From: Auxenochlorella pyrenoidosa | Taxonomy: Eukaryota; Chlorophyta; Trebouxiophyceae; Chlorellales; Chlorellaceae | Direction of reading: 5' to 3' | Length of the DNA: 31,660 bases | Assembly (NCBI GenBank): GCA_001430745.1 | Contig: KQ482029.1 | Coordinates: 145,629-177,288, forward strand | Shown: one piece after another, positions 19,401 to 31,660 of the stretch | Layout: each line of letters starts with the position of its first letter | Numbering within the stretch: position 1 is the stretch's first letter | Position numbers and translations under genes: made by a program | Notes under the pieces: model-generated | Databases searched by the model: none | Seen by the model: only the letters and a program-made list of their open reading frames with translations | What the model was told of the DNA's origin: nothing

Positions 19401-20428
19401 TGCTTGGACTCGCTGTGATCATGCAAGTCCCGCGCTGCACCTTCACGTCCCTCACCCCCCGGCCCACACTCCCGCAGTCCCGCAAGGAGGAGATTGAGCG
19501 GCTGCAGCGGCTGGTGGAGCAGCAGGGGTCGGAGATCAAGCAGCTGCGCCAGCAGCTGCATGGAGCGCAGCAGGCACTGCGCGAGCAGCAGCAGCAGCAG
19601 CAGCAGCAGCCCCGCACAAACGGCTCTCTGACACACGCCACCCCGGTGCAGTCTGCCGGCGCTGCACCCTCAGCAGTTGCTGCCACGCCAGCCAGCAGCA
19701 GGCTGGGGCAGGCGCCTCGGCTCGAGGTGCCTGGCAGCAGTAACGCCAGCGGTGCCGACAGCCCCAGCAGCCGGGCCAAGGCCTCGCCCTGGACGTCCTT
19801 CAGCGCAGCAGGAGGCGAGCGGGATGCCCCCACGCCTACGCTTCTGCAGCCAGCTGGTGGCAGCACCTTTGCTGCCAGCAGCAGCAGCAGCAGGCGGCCG
19901 GGCGAGGCTGCTGGGCCCGCTGCCGCAGGCGCAGCATCCACGCCCGCCAGCGCTGCCACCGTTGCACCCCTGGAGGATCAGCTCCGCTCCAAGCTGGACC
20001 TGGGCCTGCAGCGCAGCGGCAGCAGCCATCTGGCCCGTGCCACTTCGGGCGAGCTGCAGCGGCAGAAGCCGATGCGCAGCGGCAGCGGCACTGGCACGGC
20101 CAACGCTGGCATGGGGCAGCAGCAGCAGCAGCATGCAGCGCTGCGGTCCTTCCCTGTGCCTCTGACCCCGGGCACATCCATGCTGAGCGATGGGCCCCAC
20201 TCCGCACCACCCTCTGCCCAGCCCTCGCCTCTGCGGGCAGCGCCCCAGCCTGGCCCGGCTGCTGCTGGCCACGGCATCACTGCAGGCGCACAGGCCCCCG
20301 CCCAGCCGGGCTCCCCCATGCATTCGGTGCTAAGCGCCGCTCGCAGCGGCTCACCGGGCAAGCACCGGCGGCACCTAACGGCTCCCGACGGCGGCTTTTT
20401 CCAGGACCTCAACCCGCTGCAGCACTGA
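16412..20428 (+). CDS. NAK-family (AAK1/GAK-like) Ser/Thr protein kinase
   Basis: Model join(16412..16525, 16656..16732, 16927..17208, 17409..17574, 17791..17910, 18057..18960, 19120..19265, 19478..20428), 919 residues. The kinase domain spans about 25-325. It has the glycine loop LLGEGGFATIY, the lysine in VFALKHF, the helix-C Glu in DQEVAVMERL, catalytic HRDLKVENVL, CDFGS, YRAPELYDLY and VDIWALGVLLYLLAF. 'KVEN', 'CDFGS' and 'YRAPE-DLY' mark the Numb-associated kinase family, which phosphorylates AP2 in clathrin endocytosis. The tail of about 590 residues is Ala/Pro/Gln-rich. It carries four WxxF motifs at W354, W381, W405 and W708, a coiled coil at about 604-640 (KEEIERLQRLVEQQGSEIK...) and a run of eight Gln. 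All introns are GT-AG. TGTAA follows the stop by about 95 nt. Confidence 0.9.
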
Positions 20429-20521
20429 GCAGCCCCGCCCCCGCATCGTCCAAGCTCATCAATCCCCTTGTACCGCTAGTTTGTTTGTTTGGACCCGCTC
20501 TTGATGTTGGCATCCCTGCCA

Positions 20522-20526
20522 TGTAA
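20522..20526 (+). promoter_or_regulatory. TGTAA polyadenylation signal (kinase gene)
   Basis: TGTAA lies about 95 nt after the kinase stop, inside the 141-nt gap to the stop of the convergent DUF2064 gene. The two transcripts' 3' ends therefore probably overlap or abut. Confidence 0.6.
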
Positions 20527-20569
20527 TCTATGATGCAGGTGGCAGCCTCAACAGTCTTCTGGCAAGCTG

Positions 20570-21983
20570 TCAGCGAGCACAAGATGGAAGCTGCGCTGGC
20601 GTGCGCGCTGCAATGTGGAACGCCGCTTCCAGCAGGGCCTGCATGCTGCCTGGCTGCAGTTCTGCCTGGCTGCCCTGCATATCATCCGCCTCAGAAACTC
20701 TGTGGCCTGCTGATACAACCTGCTGGTGTCCTCGCCTATGCTGGCATGCGCACCAGCAGCGCAGGTCCTCTACTGTGTCAATGTCCCGCAGGCGCTCCAG
20801 GGTGTCCAGCGGGGCGACGTGCAGGCCAAGCCGCCGCGCGTTGGCGACATTGGCAGCCAGCACGGTGGCCGTGCTCCACTCAATGCCCTGTCGCAATCGC
20901 AGGGGGCAAGCAGGGCAGGCTTAACAGCTTGGCATGAAGGTAGGCAGGCAGCTGGAGCGTTCAGGCAGCATCAAGGTTCCGTTGCTGCCAACCACTAGGG
21001 AGGCGTGACACAAACCAGCGCTGGCAGTCTTACTTGAAATAGGCCGGGGGGGAGCACGCTCAATGCCAGTAGGTAGTAGCCCCCATCCTCTGCCGGCCCA
21101 AACACGGCCTGCATGAAGTCGGAAGGGCGGTGGCGTGAGGCACAGTACAGAGAGGCAGATGCAGGGGCACCCTGCAGACAAGCTCGCAGCCCCAACCTGC
21201 CACCACAATGCCGACACCCGCGCACGCGCCTGGTGGGTGTCCAGCGCCAGCAGAGCGCGGCGCACAATGCCGGCCGTCAGGTCTGGCACATCTGTGCCCA
21301 CGATGGCCACGCGCTGGTGGCCCAGAGCAAACGCGTGCTGCATGGCGTGGCCCATGCGCGCGCCCAGATCCGGCTCCTGCAACTGTGGCACCAGCCTCAT
21401 GCCAGGCTGTGTTGGGAGAGTGGAAGGGGGTGGAGTTGCGGTTGGCAGGGGTGCGGAGAAACAGGCGAGCGGTGAGCTGCCTCCAGCTCTACACATACAC
21501 ACTGAATACCAATCAGGCTGCTGAAATGAGGACGCACCACTTGCAAGGGCGCCAGCCAAGCAACAACTGCTGCCTCCTCCTCGCCCTGAGCGTAAAACAG
21601 GTAAATAGCGGTGCCAGTCAAGCTGCAGGGACGGAGCCGAGGCATGGGGTAGGGGAAGAAAGAGGCTGGGAGTTTGTGGTTCAAGCAGGATTCAGGGCAA
21701 ATCTTGTTACTTTGCAAGACTTTTCAAAGCACACAACCATAAACAACTAGCAAACGCAAGGCATTTGACAACTTGGTCCTCTCAGGCAGGGGCCCGCAGC
21801 TGCGCCGCTGCCACCGCCACTGCCAGCGCACCCTGCCAGGGCAGCAACAATGCGCTCGGCGCAGCGCCTGTAGAAAAGCGCTGCGGCATCGTTCCCTACA
21901 GCAGCTGCCAGCCGAGTTTTCACTTGCCCAGGCATCGGCAGCCGAGCAAACAAGACAACTGCATCCCGTGCGAGGCTTTGCAT
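20570..21983 (-). CDS. DUF2064 / TIGR04282-type glycosyltransferase-like protein
   Basis: Model complement(join(20570..20887, 21034..21108, 21230..21406, 21541..21622, 21832..21983)), 267 residues. The N-terminus VVLFARLPMPGQVKTRLAAA is the nucleotide-sugar or GTP-binding start of this family. It is followed by IYLFYAQGEEEAAVVAWL, then AIVGTDVPDLT (acidic metal-site motif), VFGPAEDGGYYLLALS and WSTATVL...LDTLERLRDIDTVEDL. That full order matches DUF2064 (TIGR04282), a mostly bacterial GT-A-fold family related to MobA/CofC nucleotidyltransferases; the substrate is unknown. The start at 21983 is chosen because upstream in-frame sequence would run into the divergent gene at 22158. Intron 3 fits the family spacing only with a GC donor at 21229-21228; a GT donor further in would add four residues. 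The tail after DL is low-similarity. Confidence 0.83.
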
Positions 21984-22157
21984 GACCAGAAGAGCAATAG
22001 GATGCTTTGTTAAACACGATGAAATGCCGATTGGCTCCTGCGAGCTCCCATTGACGCTACATTTCTGCACACGGCCACGTGGCAGACATCTCACTTTCCG
22101 GGCTCCCTTGGGCTGCCTCAGCGCCTGTGAACTGCTTGCCAGCTTTGATCCGCTACC
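21984..22157. promoter_or_regulatory. Short divergent promoter region
   Basis: Only 174 nt separates the DUF2064 ATG (minus) from the ATG of the 68-residue gene (plus). The two genes must share a compact bidirectional promoter. No core element is clear. Confidence 0.45.
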
Positions 22158-22602
22158 ATGAATAACGACACGCAGGCGCCGGACATCTGGGCTGCCGCGG
22201 TGAGCTGTGACCACTCGTGTTCCCCTCGTTCTAGGCTGTGAGACTGTCTGGGAGCCCGCCTGCACCATAACAAGGCCGAAGGAATGCGGTCAACGCGCGT
22301 AGCCAAGGCCTGCGAGGCGGCCAGCCCCCTGTTACGGTGCCGCGGCCGCCTTGCACCCCCTCTCCCCCAGCCCTTCGCCTTCCCCCCTGGCCTCGGGGTT
22401 AACACCTCCTGTGCCTGCTCCGTCTTGCTACCCGCAGTCCCATGCGCGCATCCCTGATGATGCCTGGGAGTACCAGATCCGCAAGGCACTGAACGACGCT
22501 GCGTACAACGGCCTGGACTACGTGCCCTACTGCTCCACCATGCCGGTGCAGCCACGGGATGAGAACCCAAAGTGGATTTGGAAGAAGAAGGGCGGCAAGT
22601 GA
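22158..22602 (+). CDS. Small 68-residue protein, function not recognised
   Basis: Model join(22158..22199, 22438..22602), phase 0, 68 residues. The first exon gives MNNDTQAPDIWAAA. The second gives SHARIPDDAWEYQIRKALND, then YNGLDYVPYCSTMP and a basic C-terminus ending in KWIWKKKGGK. There is a good donor (GTGAGC) and a CCCGCAG acceptor. The composition (aromatic, charged, no low complexity) is unlike random GC-rich frames and suggests a conserved protein. It has no membrane segment and no typical signal. The size and lysine-rich end would fit a small accessory subunit of an organellar complex, but I do not recognise the family. Confidence 0.7.
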
Positions 22603-23219
22603 GGTCCCAGGCGTCAACGGGGCAGCATCCATGCTGCGATCAGGCGGCCGGGCGCTTGCTGCGCCCAGCTCCTGCTTGTGCCCTGCAAACTCAGATTCTT
22701 CCGGCATTTTGCAATAAACAATCACGGGCGCACACAGAGGGCAGGGAGTGATCTGCACTTAGGTGGCAGAACGCGCACAACGAGCACGCAGTGAGTGGCG
22801 AGTCTGAAAGGCAGCCGTGTGGCAGTGCAGCAGCTGGCAGCATGAGCTGCAGGGGTAGACGAGAACCAACACACCCAGGATCCATCCTGCAACCTATGCC
22901 TGCCTGTGACAACAGCACATTGTGATCAGTACGAACACTCAGGACTGCGTCTTCTGCGCTCCCCTGAACAGCCATCCCGGCTGTGCAACAGTCTTTGAAT
23001 CGGATTGAACAGTCGGCGGTGGCTGAGCTGTCGTGGCGCGCCCGCTGGCGGCAGCAAAAGTTGCTTCCAGCGGGCTCCTTGGGCATTGCGCGCTGCGTCG
23101 CTGCCTTTGCATGGTTCCGTGAGCCAGGAAACGTTCTCTTTCTAGGCGCGACAGTTCAAAGGCAGCGGCGGCAGAGCGGGGTAGCGCGCGGGAAACCGGC
23201 CCAGCGGGGCTCGAGCAGC
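22603..23219 (+). other. Intergenic region upstream of CTP synthase
   Basis: About 617 nt. AATAAA occurs near 22712, about 110 nt after the 68-residue gene's stop, and may be its 3'-end signal, since no TGTAA was seen. The remainder should hold the CTP synthase promoter and 5' UTR. No RNA gene was recognised. Confidence 0.45.
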
Positions 23220-28143
<4,924 letters not shown>

Positions 28144-28707
28144 CCCCTGTCCAAGGCCCGCCTAGGCTTGCGACGCCGCAGCAGACCGCTGCCGGTGTGC
28201 CGCAGCAACTTTCGGCTCGTGTTTCATGCTTGTGTTCCCCTTGCTCCTCTTTTCATTCGCCTCCCCCAATTGTGGCGCACCTCATTCTTTTGCCCCACGC
28301 TCCCTGCTGCTCTCCCCTGCTCCTCAACCTGACTCTTGCACCAGAAACGCAACACCCGACATCATGGCTTTGTATTGACAGCTTGCACCACACGCTGCAA
28401 CGAATGACTGCTTGAGAGCTGCCTGGGCACAGGAAGGCACGGGGGTTGCAGGCCGCTGAAGCAGGCTGCGGGGCTCCAGGCCACTCAAGCTGTTACACAG
28501 TGTTGCAGGTAGTCGTTGGTTCAAATGAGGGATGGTGCTGGAGGCAGTTTCTGATTGCTCGTGCAGGCAGGATGTGCAGAGGCGCAGCAGGAGCGACACA
28601 TGCTAAGGCAGAAGGCGGGCGTGCCCAGCACATGACGAACAGATCAAGGCTGGTACACACAGAAGTTGAGGCTGTGCAGGCAAGGGAGCTGGGGTGCTGG
28701 TGCCAGC
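28144..28707. other. Convergent intergenic region, CTP synthase / SET-RS gene
   Basis: About 560 nt between two converging stops. It is pyrimidine-rich after the CTP synthase stop. A minus-strand TGTAA at 28497-28493 lies about 210 nt after the SET-RS stop. No gene was recognised. Confidence 0.5.
28493..28497 (-). promoter_or_regulatory. TGTAA polyadenylation signal (SET-RS gene)
   Basis: TTACA on the plus strand is TGTAA on the minus strand, about 210 nt downstream of the SET-RS stop codon. Confidence 0.45.
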
Positions 28708-31442
28708 CTACTTGCCGCCCTGGTGCTGCTGCGGGGCCTTCAGGCCAAAGGCCGTGGCTGCATGGCGCTCGCGATAGCTGCCAGGGCGCCCCACTGCCTG
28801 CGGCTCTGGCAGCGCAGCGCGGGCAGCGGCCATGCCGACGGCACGCATTCCTCCCGCGGGGGCTGCTTGCGCTGCTTGGGGCTGGGGTGGCGCACCCGTT
28901 CCAGCACCCTGCCCGCTGGCCGCGTGTGGCTGGCCCATGGGAGGCTGGGCAGCCTGGTGGTGCTGCTGAACCCTGCCAGAGCCGGCCCCCCGAGGCAGGG
29001 GCCAGTGGGGGCGGGAGCTGGCAGCAGCCTGCCGAGAGCTGGGCCAGGCCTGCGAGTCAATGCCCGCCGCTGGCGCTGCTCCACCTGCTGCTGCTGCGTT
29101 GGCGGCGCCTGCTGCAGCGCCTGGGCTGGCGGGCAGAGCGCCATGCTGCGGCCGCTGCGCCCAAGCTCCGGTGGGCTGCCGCCAGCCCGCCGCTGCCGGC
29201 TGCTGCGCGCCGGTGCTGTGGCCGGGGTGGCCGCGCTGCTGCGCTGGCTGTGCAGTGGGGTGGGCCTGCGGCTGGGCGTCACCCAGGTCGGGGGTGGCAG
29301 AGCGCTGGCGCTGGCGTGCCTGCTGCGCCTGCTGCGCCATCTGTGCGGGCGGCTCCGCGGGCCCCAGGTCTGGGGTCGCCGACCGCGCCCGCTGCAGGCC
29401 GGGGTGCTGGGCAGGCGGCGCCGGCGCTGGCTGGTGATAACCATAGGGCGGCTGCTGGGGCTGCCAGATGGGCGGCTGCTGGAAATATGGCTGCACAGCT
29501 GCCGGCGGCTGGCCCTGCCAGCCAGGTGGCCCAATGGGGGGCTGTGGCAGGCCAAAGCCGGGAGGGGGGCCGACCGCAGGGCCAAAGCCCGGCGGGGGTC
29601 CGGCCACAGGCGGCGCGTAGGCCTCCTCAAGCCCCTCGTCCTCCAGCTCCAGCAGGTCGGGGGTTTCTGCGCAGGCAGAGGTGAAGTAGCGCTGCGTGAG
29701 GAGGCTGCAAACTGTCGAGCAGGTGTTGGGACCAACCCCCACGCAGGTGGGGGTGTGTGGGCAGAGATGATGCCCAGCCAGCACAGAAAGAGTAGGCGCT
29801 GAGGGAGGGCGCAGGAGCGTAGGCAGAACTCACCGCTGCGCTGGGGCTGGGCGGCCGCCGCAGCCGCCTCCTGTTCCTCGATCTCTGCCAGGTCGGGCGT
29901 GCCGCCATCCTCGGGGCGGGGCAGGGGCGGGCGGCGCGGCGAGTCGGCCCAGCCGCCCGCCGCCGGAACCGCTGCCGGCGGCACTGCTGCTGCTGCTGCT
30001 GCATCCTGCTGTGGCCAGGCCTGTGGTGCTTGCTCCGGATGCTGCCAGAAGAAGCCGCTGCTGAGGGCGTGTGCCACGGGGGGCTGAGGTGCGGCATGCT
30101 GAGGGGCTGGCTCTTGCACTGGAGAGAGCAACGGCATGTGTTGCGTTTGCACCATGCCGCCCGCCTGCCCCGAAACCTGCCGCTGCAGTGGCCAGGCCCC
30201 CGCGCCCTGCTCCCTCTGCGCCGCACCGGCGCTGCGCTCCGCTGGGGCCCTGCTGCGCACCGGGCTGCCGCCACGCTGGCCATCCCAGCCAGATGCAGCA
30301 GGCTTGGAGCCGCCGCTGCCGGGGCGGTACGCATGCGACTGCGGCGGCGACCGAGGTCGGCCCCGGCCCCGGATCCGGCTCCTGCTGCGGCTGCGACGCC
30401 GGCGGTCCCGGCTGCGGCAGCGGCTGCGGCTGGCGCGTCGGCGCCTGCTGCGGCTCCTGCTGCGGCTCCTGTCCCGACTGCGACGCCGGCTCCTGCTTCG
30501 CCGCCGGTCTCGGCTGCGTGAGCGGCGGCGCTCCGAGCCCCGCTTGCTGGCGGATGCTGGAGAGCGATGCTGCTGGCTGCTGCCGGGCCGCTGGCTGCCC
30601 GCCGCCTGTGGGATCCTCAGCGGCTTGTCCAGCCTGGGACCCGGGGAGGTGGCGCACCCCTCCACCTCTGCCGGCTGCTGCAAGGGGCTGCCCTGTGCGC
30701 TGCCCTGCGCAGCCAGCCCTGCAGCCTCCTGGGCGGGCACTGCAGGCGGCGCCGCTGTTGGCTGTGTCGCCGCTGCTTCGGGGGCCGCGGCAGGTGCTGC
30801 TGCTGCGGCTGGCGCTGGCGCTGCGCCGTCTGGCTGCTCGTTGCCAACGGCCCCAGGGCCAGCCGCCGCCGTGCCGGAGGCCTGTGTTTCCAGCCCCGCC
30901 AGCTTGGCGCTGGTGTGCGGCTCAGCGGTCACGGGCTGCGTGGAGGTGGCGCGCTGCTCCGCCGCCTGCGCCTCCATGGCCACCCGCTGCGCCGCCTCCA
31001 GCCTCTGCCGCAGCGCCGCCTGCTCGGCCTGCAGGGTACGGGGTGCAGGGGGGCAGGCAGCTCGCGAGTGGCAGCCAGCGAGCCAAGGGAGGGAGGCAGT
31101 GCGGGCGTCAATGCGGCAGGGTATGCTGAGAACACGTTGCTTGCATGTGCACCTTGCGCTGCGGCCCCCCACCTCGGTGGCCCTGCTCCTCAGCTTCTCG
31201 CGCCGCATGGCAGCCCAGTACTGTTTGCCTGCAGGGAATGCACCACAGCATGCACTGAGCACACCACGCGTACATCCATGCACATCATGGGTGAACGCAC
31301 CAGCTGGGAGCGCCACCGCGGCCGCATGTTGCGCAACTGGCATCTGGCGGGCAAGCGCAGGCGGGCGGGCCCACCCACCATACTCAAGCAGGAACTCGGC
31401 CCCCGCAGGCACGTCCTGGGTGGTCACCACAAACAGGAAGGG
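28708..31442 (-). CDS. SET-domain protein with RS domain and TPDL motifs (3' part, partial)
   Basis: Visible exons complement(join(28708..29666, 29834..31028, 31173..31228, 31379..31442)), phases consistent, 757 residues; the 5' part lies beyond the window. The first visible residues are PFLFVVTTQDVPAGAEFLLEY, then GKQYWAAMRREKLRSR. The 'D-AG-E-L--YG--YW' pattern is the C-terminal end of a SET methyltransferase domain, with the catalytic-fold Tyr-Gly. Next come a short Gln/Ala coiled coil (AEQAALRQRLEAAQ...) and an Ala/Pro-rich linker. An RS domain follows (about 30545-30335 on the plus strand: dense RRSRSRDRRR-type repeats), of the kind found in splicing factors. The tail is Pro/Gln-rich with four TPDL motifs and PPPGFG repeats. 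The product may link histone or protein methylation to RNA processing. Whether the SET core is complete cannot be seen. Confidence 0.75.
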
Positions 31443-31660
31443 CTGCAGGCAGTGGGGGTGATGGGTGAGGTGGTGTGGGGAAGAGGGGCAGAGGCAGCCA
31501 GGAGGCTTTCAAATTGAGATGCCACGCAGCACGCATGCCGAAAGTATGCAATGGCCAATCTCTTTTGCACACGTTGCTGGCCTTTGATACATGGTCAGCG
31601 CCTGCCTGCGCAGCAGGGGTCGGCCTTCACCCAACTTGGTTCCGCTCCCTCTGCACCCCA
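31443..31660 (-). other. Probable intron / upstream part of the SET-RS gene
   Basis: On the minus strand this precedes the acceptor (CCTGCAG, 31449-31443) of the first visible SET exon. The pyrimidine-rich stretch just before it fits an intron 3' end. No earlier SET exon was identified in the remaining bases, so the gene continues outside the window. Confidence 0.5.

Noticed and set aside
19210..19959. Minus-strand frame with Cys and Leu runs in the kinase tail
   Set aside because: It is the complement of the CAG repeat that encodes polyglutamine in the kinase coiled-coil exon. No splice or family support.
28666..29802. Plus-strand open frame of 378 codons
   Set aside because: It is antisense to the TPDL/PPPGFG tail exon of the SET-RS gene. 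Its composition (Leu/Arg/Gly) mirrors the Pro/Gln/Ala codons on the other strand and has no domain.
28740..31430. Reading the 896-codon minus-strand open frame as one unspliced protein
   Set aside because: The SET exon, the RS exon and the tail lie in frames that only connect to the TPDL segments when introns with clear GT-AG ends are removed. The unspliced frame loses ETPDLLELEDEG and the PPPGFG repeats.
30136..31461. Plus-strand open frame of 441 codons opposite the RS domain
   Set aside because: It is Leu/Arg-rich because it is the complement of RS repeats. The minus strand carries the SET end, RS domain and correct splice phases.

Overview
The window is nuclear DNA of a green alga, most likely a GC-rich trebouxiophyte or other core chlorophyte. 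The evidence is high GC, dense GT-AG introns of about 50-350 nt, TGTAA 3'-end signals after several genes, AGC/CAG-rich low-complexity protein tails, and a gene set of plastid and eukaryotic signalling proteins. Eleven genes are supported; nine are complete. All exon models were built by eye from splice motifs, reading phase and continuity of protein families. No transcript data were available.

Layout. 1-739 (-): 5' exons of an ARP6-like actin-related protein, running off the left edge. 892/988-2258 (+): small antibiotic-biosynthesis-monooxygenase (ABM) domain protein. 2450-3374 (+): RuvX/YqgF RNase H-fold protein with a long N-terminal extension. 4444-7462 (-): ten-exon membrane-anchored chlorophyllase-like alpha/beta hydrolase. 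8115-11962 (-): ten-exon F-box/leucine-rich-repeat protein. 12820-15866 (+): fifteen-exon bestrophin-family anion channel. 16412-20428 (+): NAK-family (AAK1/GAK-like) protein kinase with a long tail carrying WxxF motifs. 20570-21983 (-): DUF2064/TIGR04282-type glycosyltransferase-like protein. 22158-22602 (+): two-exon, 68-residue protein not recognised. 23220-28143 (+): fourteen-exon CTP synthase. 28708-31442 (-): 3' part of a SET-domain gene followed by an RS domain and TPDL-motif-rich tail, running off the right edge.

The genes do not form an operon-like pathway. ARP6 (SWR1 complex) and the SET/RS protein point to chromatin. The kinase points to endocytosis. The bestrophin could belong to thylakoid ion or bicarbonate transport, and the hydrolase to pigment or ester turnover. 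CTP synthase is nucleotide metabolism. Several pairs are divergent with short shared upstream regions (ARP6/ABM, DUF2064/68-residue gene).

The most unusual signals are in the introns. Seven or eight introns in four genes are best explained by GC-AG splicing, several with a CAGGC direct repeat across both junctions. The CTP synthase introns carry long G runs near the 5' end and C runs near the 3' end, and one of its introns lacks an AG acceptor next to a 22-C run. At protein level, the SET+RS+TPDL architecture and the WxxF-decorated kinase tail are the most worth checking.
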